A stretch of DNA of 64,000 nt from JBHICC01 sp046759385. GTDB lineage: Bacteria > Pseudomonadota > Gammaproteobacteria > Acidiferrobacterales > SPGG2. The stretch spans positions 1 through 64,000 of the forward strand of contig JBHICC010000001.1 of the NCBI GenBank assembly GCA_046759385.1, in the 5' to 3' direction. This document shows, piece by piece, positions 9,241 through 20,102 of the stretch. Both the position numbers and the translations under genes were made by a program. Each line of letters begins with the position of its first letter. Position 1 is the stretch's first letter. The notes below the pieces were generated by a model. It saw only the letters and a list, made by a program, of their open reading frames with translations. It did no database searches and was not told the origin of the DNA.

Positions 9241-10563
9241 CTACTTGCCGATACAAAAGGTCGAGAAAATGCGTCCGAGCAAGTCCTCGCTAGTGAACTC
9301 CCCGGTGATCTCACCGAGCGCGCGCTGTGCCAAGCGTAACTCCTCGGCCAACAACTCGCCTTCACGACTGCCTTCGAGCTGTTGCTTACCGCGCACTACG
9401 TGAGCGCTCGCGCGTTCGAGCGCATCGAGGTGGCGCCGGCGCGCGATGAAAGTGCCCTCGCCGGCGGACTGAAAACCCATACATGCTTTCAGGTGTGTGC
9501 GCAAGTTGTCGAGCCCGGCGCCGGTCTTTGCGGATAAGCCAAGCTCGGCGCCGTTTTCGGCGTCGGTGGCACCTGGTGCGCGCCCGGTTAGATCGATCTT
9601 GTTACGAACCAAGGTGTAGGGCGTCCCCCGAGGAAGTTGTTGCACCAACTTGGCAACGTCATCCGCACCGATGGTGTTGTCGTCAACCACTAAGAGCACG
9701 CGATCCGAGCGTTGCATGGCTTGCTGTGCGCGCCGCATGCCTTCGCTCTCGATTTCGTCGCCGCTCTCCCTGAGCCCCGCGGTATCGAGCACGTGCAGCG
9801 GCAAGCCATCGATCGCGATGCGCTCTCGCACCACGTCGCGCGTGGTCCCAGGCATAACGCTGACGATGGCAGCGTCGTGCTGCGCCAGCAAGTTGAGCAG
9901 GCTCGACTTGCCAGCGTTCGGTGGACCGGCCAACACCACGGTCATGCCTTCGTGCAACAGACACCCTTGATGGGCCGATTCGAGCAACTGGTCGAGCGCC
10001 TCCAGAATGGATGTCGCCTCGACACGCAAGCGCTCATCGGCAAGAAAATCTATTTCTTCCTCTGGGAAGTCGATCGACGCTTCGACGTAGGTACGTAAGT
10101 TAATTAACTGCTCCACGACCGCGTGCACGCGCTCCGAGAACCGCCCATCCAGCGAGCCCATGGCCGAGCGCGCTGCACTTTCGGAGCTGCTGTCGATTAG
10201 ATCGGCGACTGCTTCCGCCTGCGCGAGGTCCAGCTTGCCGTTCAGAAACGCCCGTTCGGAGAATTCACCGGGCCGGGCCATGCGCGCGCCCAGCGCCAGC
10301 GCGCGCCGCAGCAGCCGGTCGAGGACCACCGGGCCGCCGTGGCCATGCAACTCCAGCACGTCCTCGCCGGTGTACGAATGCGGGCTTGGGAAGAATAGCG
10401 CGACGCCACGGTCAATGGTTTGGCGCGCGGCGTCTTGGAACGCGGTATAGAGCGCGTAGCGGGGGCGTGGCAGTGTGCCGATGATGCCGTGCGCGATGTC
10501 GCGCGTCGCCGGGCCCGATACACGCACGACACCGATCCCACCGCGCCCCGGTGGGGTGGCCAC
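9241..10563 (-). CDS. mnmE: tRNA uridine-5-carboxymethylaminomethyl(34) synthesis GTPase MnmE
   Basis: With MnmG, MnmE modifies the wobble uridine of certain tRNAs. The amino-terminal folate-binding domain (ATPPGRGGIGVVRVSG; ARPGEFSERAFLNGKLDLAQAEA) is followed by a G domain with P-loop GPPNAGKSS, PGTTRDVV, DTAGLRE, RNKIDL and SAKTG. The carboxy end is the invariant CIGK, whose cysteine is essential in the family. Similarity starts at about 10578 (DTIGAVATPP). The only ordinary start codon near there downstream of the yidC stop is the GTG at 10563, which trims about five conserved residues. The frame also stays open through the end of yidC to 10872, so the true start may be non-canonical or lie inside yidC. 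It follows yidC, the common order in proteobacteria. Confidence 0.93.
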   Translation of the reverse strand: MATPPGRGGIGVVRVSGPATRDIAHGIIGTLPRPRYALYTAFQDAARQTIDRGVALFFPSPHSYTGEDVLELHGHGGPVVLDRLLRRALALGARMARPGEFSERAFLNGKLDLAQAEAVADLIDSSSESAARSAMGSLDGRFSERVHAVVEQLINLRTYVEASIDFPEEEIDFLADERLRVEATSILEALDQLLESAHQGCLLHEGMTVVLAGPPNAGKSSLLNLLAQHDAAIVSVMPGTTRDVVRERIAIDGLPLHVLDTAGLRESGDEIESEGMRRAQQAMQRSDRVLLVVDDNTIGADDVAKLVQQLPRGTPYTLVRNKIDLTGRAPGATDAENGAELGLSAKTGAGLDNLRTHLKACMGFQSAGEGTFIARRRHLDALERASAHVVRGKQQLEGSREGELLAEELRLAQRALGEITGEFTSEDLLGRIFSTFCIGK

Positions 10564-10604
10564 GGCACCGATAGTGTCGCGGCTCGGGCTCGGCGAGCGC
10601 GTCG

Positions 10605-12281
10605 CTACGTCGCCTTCGCCTTGCCCTCGATCATGCGCGTGATCTGCCACTGCTGGGCGATGGAAAGAATATTGTTGACCACCCAGTAAAGCACCAGGCC
10701 GGCGGGAAAGAACAAAAAGAATACCGTGAACACGATCGGCAGTGCGTTCATGAGCCGGCGTTGCATTGGATCCAGCTGCGCAGGAGCGAGCTTCTGCTGC
10801 ACGAACATACTGATGCCCATGATGATCGGCAAAACGAAGAATGGATCGCGCACCGAAAGATCTCTGATCCAAAAAATAAAGGGTGCCTGCCGCATCTCCA
10901 CGCTTTCGAGCAATACCCAGTAAAGCGCAATAAACACCGGAATCTGAATCACAATCGGCAAACAGCCGCCAAGCGGATTAATCTTTTCTTTCTTATATAG
11001 GTCCATCATCGCTTGATTCATGCGCTGCTTGTCATGCCCAAAGCGCTCGCGCAGGCTTTGCAGCTTCGGCTGCACGCGCTTCATGTGTGCCATCGACTTA
11101 TAGCTCGCGGCTGACAGCGGATAAAACACGAGCTTGATGAGCACTGTGAGCACGATGATCGCCCACCCCCAGTTGCCGACCCAGTTGTGGATGTATGAGA
11201 GCAACCAGAACAGCGGTGCGGAAAGAAACGTTAACCAACCGTAGTCCACGGTCAGCTCCATCCCTTCGGCAAGTTTTTTCAGTCGCTCATGCTCCTTCGG
11301 TCCCGCATATAAGGTCGTTTTCAGGCGACCGCTTGCGCCTGGCGCGATCGTAGCGGGCTGCAAGTTTTTAAGACCGATAATGTAGTTGTTGCCCTGAAGC
11401 GCTTTGCTGTAGAAGCGGTTGCGCTCGTCGGCCGGCGGCATCCATGCGCCTACAAAGTAGTGCTGCAGCATCGCCACCCAGCCGCCGTCAACATCGGTGT
11501 CTAACGGCTGCTCGCGCATGTCATCAAAGTCGATCTTGTCGTATTTGTCCGCGGGCGTATAAATTGCGGCCCCGGTGTACGTGGGCAGTGCCAGCCAACC
11601 ACGCTTGCTTGCCTTGTGGTGGCGGCGAAACTGCCGGTAAAGGAATCCCTGCCAAGGTTTCGTGCTGGCGTTCTCGACTTCGTACTCGACATCAATCACA
11701 TAGCTGTCACGATCGAATGTATAGGTCTTGGTGTAACGCACGCCGTCAGGCCCGTCCCAACGCAACGGCACTTTGAGTTCTTGCTTATCGCCTAGGGCAT
11801 AGCGTTGGGCTGCTGTTGTGTAGCGTGAGCGGTGATTGGGATATTCGCGATCGGCACCGATCAGGCCGGACTGCGCGATCAACGCCTCGCTACCGCTGTC
11901 GTTCATCAACACAAACGGGTTATCAGGCTGATCTACCGACACCGGGTAGTCAAGGAGCTTGAGCACACGCAGGTCGCCCCCGGCAAGGTCTATGGTGGCC
12001 TCGAGCAGATCAGTTACTACCTTTACACGCCCGCTGCTCGCGGCCGCGGGTGCTGGCGGTGCCGGCGCCTCGGTCGTCGGTGCCGGCGCAGTCGGCGTTG
12101 GTGCCGGTGAGGGCACCTCCGGTGCTGGCGGGACTTCTTGCGGTGCCGTCGCTTGGGTTTCGGGTGCCGTCGCGGTCTCCGGCGGCGCCTCACGTACGCG
12201 CTGCTCTTCCTGCCACGCCTGGAAAATCATGAACAAGATGATCCCCAGGGCAATGACGAGCAAGAAACGCTGATTATCCAT
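10605..12281 (-). CDS. yidC: Membrane protein insertase YidC
   Basis: YidC (558 residues) inserts and folds inner-membrane proteins with or without SecYEG. The amino-terminal helix (LLVIALGIILFMIFQAW) is followed by a long proline/alanine-rich linker (about residues 30-85). Next come the large periplasmic P1 beta-sandwich domain and, from about residue 350, the conserved five-helix core including GWAIIVLTVLIKLVFYPL and NPLGGCLPIVIQIPVFIALY. The short basic tail (EGKAKAT) is usual for gammaproteobacteria. Its start overlaps the 3' end of yidD by 8 bases, and mnmE lies immediately downstream, so the rpmH-rnpA-yidD-yidC-mnmE set probably forms one unit. Confidence 0.97.
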   Translation of the reverse strand: MDNQRFLLVIALGIILFMIFQAWQEEQRVREAPPETATAPETQATAPQEVPPAPEVPSPAPTPTAPAPTTEAPAPPAPAAASSGRVKVVTDLLEATIDLAGGDLRVLKLLDYPVSVDQPDNPFVLMNDSGSEALIAQSGLIGADREYPNHRSRYTTAAQRYALGDKQELKVPLRWDGPDGVRYTKTYTFDRDSYVIDVEYEVENASTKPWQGFLYRQFRRHHKASKRGWLALPTYTGAAIYTPADKYDKIDFDDMREQPLDTDVDGGWVAMLQHYFVGAWMPPADERNRFYSKALQGNNYIIGLKNLQPATIAPGASGRLKTTLYAGPKEHERLKKLAEGMELTVDYGWLTFLSAPLFWLLSYIHNWVGNWGWAIIVLTVLIKLVFYPLSAASYKSMAHMKRVQPKLQSLRERFGHDKQRMNQAMMDLYKKEKINPLGGCLPIVIQIPVFIALYWVLLESVEMRQAPFIFWIRDLSVRDPFFVLPIIMGISMFVQQKLAPAQLDPMQRRLMNALPIVFTVFFLFFPAGLVLYWVVNNILSIAQQWQITRMIEGKAKAT

Positions 12282-12525
12282 GCTCGTTGTTCGGCTCGCC
12301 CACGCCGCCCGCCATGCCGGGTACCGGGTCGTAGCCCCCCGGGTGCCATGGGTGACATCGAAGCAAACGCCAGGCCGTCAAGCCCAGCCCTTTGGAGCAA
12401 CCATGGATCCTTAGCGCTGTGAGCGCGTACTCCGAGCACGTTGGCGAGAAGCGGCAGTGGCAGCCCAAGAACGGGCTCACAACATAACGATAGCCGCGGA
12501 CCAAAGTTATAAGGAATCCTCGCAT
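12274..12525 (-). CDS. yidD: Membrane protein insertion efficiency factor YidD
   Basis: YidD is a small (83-residue) amphipathic protein that associates with the inner membrane and improves YidC-dependent insertion. The family signature is clear: MRGFLITLVRGYRYVVSPFLG, then CRFSPTCSEYALTAL, then RLLRCHPWHPGGYDPVP. I use the ATG at 12525, where family similarity begins; an in-frame TTG lies at 12546. It overlaps the end of rnpA and the start of yidC, the usual tight packing of this operon. Confidence 0.93.
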   Translation of the reverse strand: MRGFLITLVRGYRYVVSPFLGCHCRFSPTCSEYALTALRIHGCSKGLGLTAWRLLRCHPWHPGGYDPVPGMAGGVGEPNNEHG

Positions 12526-12887
12526 CTTTCTATGATACTGATCCAATGGCGTTCAAGCGATGCCCTTAAAGTCGCTGCATCCGCGGTAGCCGCGTGCGCT
12601 TGCGCGATAACCACCGTGTCGATACCCCTGAGTTCGTCCTGCTGACGACGAAACGATTCGCGGATGTGCCGCTTCACTCGGTTGCGCACCGTCGCCTTAG
12701 CCGAGACTTTACGCGAAACGACGACACCTAGACGCGCGCATGGCAGCCCGTTAATGCTAACGAAGACCGTGAAGCATTGGTCGCGCCTTTTCCGCCCCTG
12801 CCGAAGTACTGCAGCGAACGCTGCTGGCTGTAGTAAACGGTAGCGCTTGGGAAATCGTTGCCGAGCCTTTGCGCCGTCGCGCAACAA
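12507..12887 (-). CDS. rnpA: Ribonuclease P protein component
   Basis: The basic protein subunit of RNase P, which helps the catalytic RNA cut the 5' leader from tRNA precursors. The 126 residues contain the family pattern RFPKRYRLLQPAAFAAVL at the start and the RNR box (SRKVSAKATVRNRVKRHIRESFR) that contacts the RNA. The frame opens with TTG at 12887, only 4 bases after the rpmH stop; no ATG lies near enough, so a TTG start is accepted. It overlaps yidD at its 3' end by 19 bases. Confidence 0.94.
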   Translation of the reverse strand: MLRDGAKARQRFPKRYRLLQPAAFAAVLRQGRKRRDQCFTVFVSINGLPCARLGVVVSRKVSAKATVRNRVKRHIRESFRRQQDELRGIDTVVIAQAHAATADAATLRASLERHWISIIERCEDSL

Positions 12888-12891
12888 TTGT

Positions 12892-13026
12892 TTAAGCGCT
12901 TAAGCGTGCGCGGCCCTTGGCGCGCCGCGAGCGCAGCACCGCGCGGCCACCGGCCGTGCGCTTGCGTGCACGGTATCCGTGGGTGCGCTTGCGCTTGATG
13001 ACGCTAGGTTGATAAGTCCTCTTCAT
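12892..13026 (-). CDS. rpmH: 50S ribosomal protein L34
   Basis: A 44-residue, very basic protein. Translating the minus strand from the ATG at 13026 gives MKRTYQPSVIKRKRTHGYRA at the start and ends RLSA before TAA, the canonical L34 sequence of gammaproteobacteria. It binds 23S rRNA in the large subunit. As the first gene of the leftward operon it faces dnaA across the 186-base origin-side gap, a hallmark of the chromosomal origin region. Confidence 0.98.
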   Translation of the reverse strand: MKRTYQPSVIKRKRTHGYRARKRTAGGRAVLRSRRAKGRARLSA

Positions 13027-13212
13027 GCGCTGCCGCCAAAACCCCTTATTATTTAGGATGGGCGCGCAAACTTAATAGGTCGAGCACAGATTTGTCAACT
13101 ACTGCCTGTTACAACCAATTGTATCGATTACGTTACGAATGGGGCTGTGGATCACCATCAGATTTAGCGATAGACTTCTCCGCCCTCGCCACTACGAATA
13201 GAACGAAAACCA
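13027..13212 (+). other. rpmH-dnaA divergent intergenic region
   Basis: This 186-base gap holds the rpmH promoter on the minus strand and the dnaA leader on the plus strand. One near-consensus DnaA box in reverse orientation, TGTGGATCA at 13146-13154 (one mismatch to TGTGGATAA), could serve dnaA autoregulation. In related genera this gap or the dnaA-dnaN gap contains oriC. Confidence 0.45.
13070..13098 (-). promoter_or_regulatory. Predicted sigma-70 promoter of the rpmH operon
   Basis: On the minus strand a perfect -35 hexamer TTGACA (13093-13098) is followed after 17 bases by TTAAGT (13070-13075), a fair -10 match. Transcription would begin roughly 50 bases upstream of the rpmH ATG, fitting a strong ribosomal-protein promoter. 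Read from sequence only. Confidence 0.5.
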
Positions 13213-14553
13213 ATGAACTCACCACCACTTTGGAGCAACTGCCTCGCACAGTTAGAAGAAGAGCTTTCGGCTCAACAGTTCAACACCTGGATCCGGCCAC
13301 TACAAGCGGAAAAGCACGAGCGCCAGTTGCGCCTGCTCGCGCCCAACCGCTTTGTAATGGAGTGGGTACGTGAACGGTTCATGCAACGAATCGCCGAACT
13401 GGCAAGCCAGTACGGCGGTGCCGATGGTGGCTTGACTGTTTCGGTGGAGGTGGGCGAACAACAAGCCGCAGCGGCGACCCGGGAACGCCCGCGCGCGACT
13501 ACGGAGCGCGTCGGCAGCCGGGTGGCGCCACTCGTTGGGCGACTCAACCCGGAGTTTACCTTCGATAGTCATGTAGAGGGAAAGTCGAACCAACTCGCGC
13601 GTGCCGCGGCCAAGCAAGTGGGCGAAAACCCCGGTGGCGCGTATAACCCGTTGTTTATCTATGGCGGCGTCGGCCTGGGCAAGACACACCTGATGCAGGC
13701 TGCCGGTAACCTCATGGTCACGCGCAACCCAGGGGCGAACGTTGCCTATGTGCACTCAGAGCGCTTCGTTGCAGACATGGTCAGGGCGCTACAGCACAAC
13801 GCAATCGCCGAGTTCAAGAAATTCTACCGCTCCTTGGACGGCCTGCTCATTGATGACATTCAATTCTTCGTCCGCAAGGAGCGCTCCCAAGAAGAATTCT
13901 TCCATACTTTCAATGCTTTACTGGAAGGTCAGCGCCAAGTCATCATCACCGGTGACCGCTTTCCAAAGGACTTGGTTGGGGTGGCGGAGCGTCTGGTGTC
14001 GCGATTCGGATCGGGGCTAACCGTTGCGATTGAGCCACCGGAGCTTGAAACCCGCGTCGCCATTCTGATTAAGAAGGCTGCAGGCGAACACGTAGAGCTA
14101 CCGGAGGAGGTCGCGTTCTTCATAGCCAAACGGGTCCGCTCAAACGTCCGCGAGCTCGAGGGCGCGCTGCGGCGCGTAATGGCCAACGCCTTCTTCACCG
14201 GCCGTCCACTTGACGTAGAGTTAGCAAGTGAAAGCCTTAAGGATCTATTCGCGTTCCAAGAGCGGCTTGTCACAATCCACAACATTCAGAAAATTGTTGC
14301 TGAGTACTACAAGATCCGCGTGGGTGACCTGCATTCAAAGCGCCGGTCGCGCCAAGTAGCGCGACCACGGCAAGTCGCTATGGCGCTTGCAAAGGAACTT
14401 ACTAGCCACAGCCTTCCGGAGATTGGCGATGCCTTTGGCGGCCGCGACCATACAACCGTACTCCACGCCTGCCGAAAAATCACTGACCTCGTTAGCAGGG
14501 ATGTGCGTACCAAAGAGGACTACGATAACCTTCTTAAAATCCTCACGGCTTGA
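13213..14553 (+). CDS. dnaA: Chromosomal replication initiator protein DnaA
   Basis: DnaA (446 residues) binds 9-base boxes at oriC, melts the DNA with ATP and loads DnaB. Domain I (residues 1-80, WSNCLAQLEEELSAQQFNTWI) and a short linker lead to the AAA+ domain. Walker A is GGVGLGKTH (about 151-159), Walker B LIDDIQFF, and the sensor region includes RVRSNVRELEGALRR. The carboxy-terminal domain IV ends with the box-binding signature GRDHTTVLHACRKI. It opens the rightward dnaA-dnaN-recF-gyrB series, the classical origin-proximal order. Autoregulation through nearby DnaA boxes is likely but not shown. Confidence 0.98.
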   Translation: MNSPPLWSNCLAQLEEELSAQQFNTWIRPLQAEKHERQLRLLAPNRFVMEWVRERFMQRIAELASQYGGADGGLTVSVEVGEQQAAAATRERPRATTERVGSRVAPLVGRLNPEFTFDSHVEGKSNQLARAAAKQVGENPGGAYNPLFIYGGVGLGKTHLMQAAGNLMVTRNPGANVAYVHSERFVADMVRALQHNAIAEFKKFYRSLDGLLIDDIQFFVRKERSQEEFFHTFNALLEGQRQVIITGDRFPKDLVGVAERLVSRFGSGLTVAIEPPELETRVAILIKKAAGEHVELPEEVAFFIAKRVRSNVRELEGALRRVMANAFFTGRPLDVELASESLKDLFAFQERLVTIHNIQKIVAEYYKIRVGDLHSKRRSRQVARPRQVAMALAKELTSHSLPEIGDAFGGRDHTTVLHACRKITDLVSRDVRTKEDYDNLLKILTA

Positions 14554-14796
14554 AATGCCTGTGGACAAAACCACGCTACCGCTTGCCGTATAGACATAAC
14601 CCAAATCACTCCACAAGGTACGCACAGCTTAAACACATCTTTACGCACACACCAATGCATATCCCCTCAGTGCTAGTGCTAGTAACTATAACTTACGCAC
14701 AATAACCACAGGCCCTACAACTTCAACAACTAATTTAGAGAAAAGAAACCCTGTTGACGATAGAATAGCGGGCCCACCATTTAGTCTTGCGCATTG
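14554..14796 (+). other. Putative oriC / DnaA-box cluster between dnaA and dnaN
   Basis: This 243-base AT-richer gap contains repeated 9-mers close to the DnaA box TTATNCACA: TTACGCACA at 14641-14649 and 14693-14701, TTGTCCACA in reverse (TGTGGACAA, 14560-14568), and weaker forms GTACGCACA at 14618-14626 and ATAACCACA at 14702-14710. Each strong copy differs from the consensus by one base, and the same variant occurring twice is suggestive. An AT-rich stretch follows (14711-14768). Whether oriC lies here or in the rpmH-dnaA gap cannot be settled by eye. Confidence 0.5.
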
Positions 14797-15897
14797 ATGC
14801 GATTGACAGCAAACAGAGATACCCTACTAAAGCCACTCGGGTATGTAGCGGGGGTGGTAGAGCGCCGCCAAACCCTGCCCATCCTATCGAATGTCTTGCT
14901 TTGTGCGCATGCTGGCAAGCTAACGATGACAGGAACAGACCTTGAGGTGGAAGTAGTAGCAGGGACAAACGTAGAGGGTGGTGATGATGGTGAGATAACT
15001 GTCCCAGCGCGGAAGCTCTATGACATCTGTCGGGCACTGCCTGCGGGTGCAGAGGTGCGTGTTAGTGAGCAGGACGGAAGGGCCGTGGTGCAGTCTGGGA
15101 AGAGCCGTTTTGTCTTGGGTATACTGCCAGCAGCAGATTTCCCAAATATCGACACGGGACAATGGGATGTTACGTTTACACTGGCGGCAGAGGTGCTACG
15201 TGGGGTCGTGGAGCGGACACACTTCTGTATGGCTCATCAGGACGTGCGTTACTACCTGAATGGCCTCCTGCTGGAGCTAAGCGGAGATCAACTGCGGGCT
15301 GTCGCTACCGATGGCCACCGTATGGGGCTGAGCGAAGCGGCGGTCAAAGCAGGCGCTACAGGAGGGCGGCAGGTAATTGTGCCACGCAAGGGGGTGCACG
15401 AGATGAGCCGCTTCCTCAGTACAACAGACGCACCTGTCGAGGTTATGCTCAGCAGCAATCACCTGCGCGCCACTATGGATGGTGTGACACTGACCTCGAA
15501 GCTAATTGATGGGCGCTTCCCGGACTACGATCAGGTAATGCCCTCTACGTACCGCTGGAGTGTGCGGATCCAGCGGCAGCTGCTACGAGAGGCATTAGGG
15601 CGCGTCGCTATCCTGGCCAACGAGAAATATCGCGGTGCCCGGTTCGCGTTCCAGCCGGGCCTACTTACGGTCACCGCACACAACCCCGAGCAAGAAGAAG
15701 CGCAGGAGCAACTGGCTGTAGAGTACCAAGGTGAGGAGCTAGAGATCGGGTTCAACGTCAACTACGTGATCGAGGCGATCAGCGGTCTGGGTGGGGATGA
15801 GGTTGAACTTGCGATGAATGACCCCAACAGCAGCAGTGTTCTGCAGTCGCCAACGCAGAGCCACACCCGCTATATCATCATGCCGATGAGACTGTAA
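14797..15897 (+). CDS. dnaN: DNA polymerase III subunit beta (sliding clamp)
   Basis: DnaN forms the ring-shaped dimer that tethers DNA polymerase III to DNA. The 366-residue protein has the three repeated clamp domains, beginning RLTANRDTLLKPLGYVAGVVERRQ and ending with the usual IIMPMRL tail. Signatures include PILSNVLL and the ATDGHRMGLSE loop in the middle domain. I start at the ATG at 14797; an adjacent TTG at 14794 would add one residue. It lies between dnaA and recF, the canonical order. Confidence 0.97.
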   Translation: MRLTANRDTLLKPLGYVAGVVERRQTLPILSNVLLCAHAGKLTMTGTDLEVEVVAGTNVEGGDDGEITVPARKLYDICRALPAGAEVRVSEQDGRAVVQSGKSRFVLGILPAADFPNIDTGQWDVTFTLAAEVLRGVVERTHFCMAHQDVRYYLNGLLLELSGDQLRAVATDGHRMGLSEAAVKAGATGGRQVIVPRKGVHEMSRFLSTTDAPVEVMLSSNHLRATMDGVTLTSKLIDGRFPDYDQVMPSTYRWSVRIQRQLLREALGRVAILANEKYRGARFAFQPGLLTVTAHNPEQEEAQEQLAVEYQGEELEIGFNVNYVIEAISGLGGDEVELAMNDPNSSSVLQSPTQSHTRYIIMPMRL

Positions 15898-15925
15898 TAC
15901 GCCACGGTGTCTGCCCACCCGGCTT

Positions 15926-17011
15926 ATGTCGTTATTAAAGCTCGAAGTGCACGACCTTAGGATTGTCGAGCGGGCAAGCCTGCGGCCCACTGCCGGGCTA
16001 AACGTGATCGTGGGGCCGAACGCAAGCGGTAAGACAACCCTGTTGGAGGCAATTCACATACTGAGCCGCGGCAAATCCTTTCGCCAAGCCACGGCTGGCC
16101 GGGTGGTCCGTCACGGCGCTGACGCACTCATGGTGCGGGGCCAATGGGCGGAAGCTGGCGGCGGGGAAACGGCCTTGGGGGTACAGCGGGCGCACGGCGA
16201 GCGCCGGGTGCAGGTGGACGGGAGGCGCTGTGAGCGCCTTGAGGAATTCGTGCGCCTGGTGCCCCTGCAGACGCTATTACCCGATGCCCGTCACCTGTTT
16301 ACGCACAGCGCCCGCTACCGGCGCGCGGTCATCGATTGGGGCTTGTTCCACGTGGAACCCCGCTTCTACACGCTGTGGCTGCGCTACCGTCGGGCCCTTC
16401 GGCAGCGCAATGCTGCGCTGCAGCGCGATGCCAGCGATGACGCCCTGGTGGCCTGGGATGCAGAACTGGCCGAGGCAGGTGAGGCTTTGCACGTCTTGCG
16501 GGCTGCCTATTGGCGGCGCTGCGGCGAACGTGCGGCGGCATGCGCAAAGCGGCTTGAGCCGCGCGCGCCTACCCGGATCGAGTTACGCCAAGGGTGGCCG
16601 TCAGGGCAATCGCTGAGCGCGGCGTTACGTGCAGGCCGTGTGCGTGACCGCGCTACGGGGTACACACAGGCGGGGCCCCACCGTGCGGATTTGGCGGTCT
16701 ATTTCGACGATCAGCCAATACGCGAGCGCGCCTCCCACGGTCAGCAGAAGCTGTTAGTAGCGGCGGTACGGCTAGCGCAGACAGAGCTGTTAATTCAGGC
16801 GACAGGTCGGAGTTGTGTGATGTTGCTCGACGACATCGCTGGCGAGCTTGATGCCGCGCGGCGGCGCGCCACGTTTTCGGTGTTGGCGGAGCTCGGGGCC
16901 CAGGTTTTCGCTACGACGACTGAGCAAAGCGCCATCGACATAACGGCATGGCGCCAGTGGAAAGTGTTCCACGTGGAACATGGACGCCTGGGCGCGGATC
17001 AGGGTGATTAG
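15926..17011 (+). CDS. recF: DNA replication and repair protein RecF
   Basis: RecF is an SMC-like ATPase that, with RecO and RecR, helps RecA load at gapped DNA. The 361-residue protein has Walker A GPNASGKTT (about residues 30-37), an ABC-type signature region (RERASHGQQKLLVAA) and Walker B VMLLDDIAGELDAARR, as in the family. It follows dnaN by 28 bases and precedes gyrB. Two parS-type palindromes are embedded in its coding sequence (16344-16359 and 16965-16980), so part of its codon choice may be constrained by chromosome segregation. Confidence 0.96.
   Translation: MSLLKLEVHDLRIVERASLRPTAGLNVIVGPNASGKTTLLEAIHILSRGKSFRQATAGRVVRHGADALMVRGQWAEAGGGETALGVQRAHGERRVQVDGRRCERLEEFVRLVPLQTLLPDARHLFTHSARYRRAVIDWGLFHVEPRFYTLWLRYRRALRQRNAALQRDASDDALVAWDAELAEAGEALHVLRAAYWRRCGERAAACAKRLEPRAPTRIELRQGWPSGQSLSAALRAGRVRDRATGYTQAGPHRADLAVYFDDQPIRERASHGQQKLLVAAVRLAQTELLIQATGRSCVMLLDDIAGELDAARRRATFSVLAELGAQVFATTTEQSAIDITAWRQWKVFHVEHGRLGADQGD
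16344..16359. promoter_or_regulatory. parS-like ParB-binding site 1 (inside recF)
   Basis: TGTTCCACGTGGAACC is the 16-base chromosomal parS sequence as known from Pseudomonas (palindrome GTTCCACGTGGAAC). ParB binds such sites and spreads, and ParA then segregates the origin region. This one lies within recF, about 3 kb from dnaA. parA and parB themselves are not in the window. Confidence 0.8.
16965..16980. promoter_or_regulatory. parS-like ParB-binding site 2 (inside recF)
   Basis: TGTTCCACGTGGAACA is a perfect 16-base palindrome identical to consensus chromosomal parS. It lies near the 3' end of recF, 621 bases from the first site. Two such sites in one gene are most unlikely by chance, and their place beside dnaA fits an origin-proximal centromere. 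Confidence 0.85.
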
Positions 17012-17126
17012 GGTGTTTGTTTTCGGCCGCATAGCACCTTACATAATACCTGTAAATGGCGCGCCGGTTCAGGGCTGAGGGCGCACACAGATGCTAGAAT
17101 AAGCCTGCCTCACCTAAGGAACTTCC

Positions 17127-19556
<2,430 letters not shown>

Positions 19557-19642
19557 CGCCCTATTCTTAAGGGGTGGGTCGTTAGCCGTAAACAGAGCGC
19601 CTTGCAGCTGACACAACCTCTGATTAACGACTCACGAATCGC

Positions 19643-20014
19643 TCAATGCAGTGTGCGCGGCATGCTCAAGGTGAACACCGGGATCTCCGCGTCGAACGAC
19701 GCCCCATCGTCCGCCAACATCCGGTAGCTACCACGCATCGTGCCCACCGGCGTCTCGAGAATGGCGCCGCTCGTATACTCGAACGTCATCCCCGGCGCGA
19801 GGTAAGGTTGCTGGCCGACCACGCCTTCGCCGCGGACCTCCTGCACCTTTTCGTTCGCATCGGTGATGATCCAGTGACGAGTCAAAAGGCGGGCCGGCAC
19901 GGTGCCACTATTGGCGATCGTGATGGTGTAGGCGAAGACGTAGCGATCACTGTCCGGGGTTGACTGCTCCTCTAGGTAGGCGGTCCTCACCGACACGTCG
20001 ATGCGATATTTCAT
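19643..20014 (-). CDS. apaG: Co2+/Mg2+ efflux protein ApaG
   Basis: ApaG is a 123-residue cytoplasmic protein with a fibronectin-III-like beta fold; its exact function is unresolved, though it has been linked to cobalt resistance and magnesium efflux. Family marks are YVFAYTITIANSGTVPARLLTRHWIITDANEKVQEVRGEGVVG, read in pieces along the middle, and MRGSYRMLADDG near the end. I choose the ATG at 20014, which has AGGTGA 8 bases upstream; a GTG at 20026 is possible. It lies downstream of apaH in the order pip-apaH-apaG. Confidence 0.93.
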   Translation of the reverse strand: MKYRIDVSVRTAYLEEQSTPDSDRYVFAYTITIANSGTVPARLLTRHWIITDANEKVQEVRGEGVVGQQPYLAPGMTFEYTSGAILETPVGTMRGSYRMLADDGASFDAEIPVFTLSMPRTLH

Positions 20015-20102
20015 GCTTTCGTTCACCTGCTCCCCCGCAGTAGGCCCAAAGCAGCCTGCGGATTGTGCACTAAGTAGCGCTGTTTTCGCACGTCCCGGTG
20101 CG

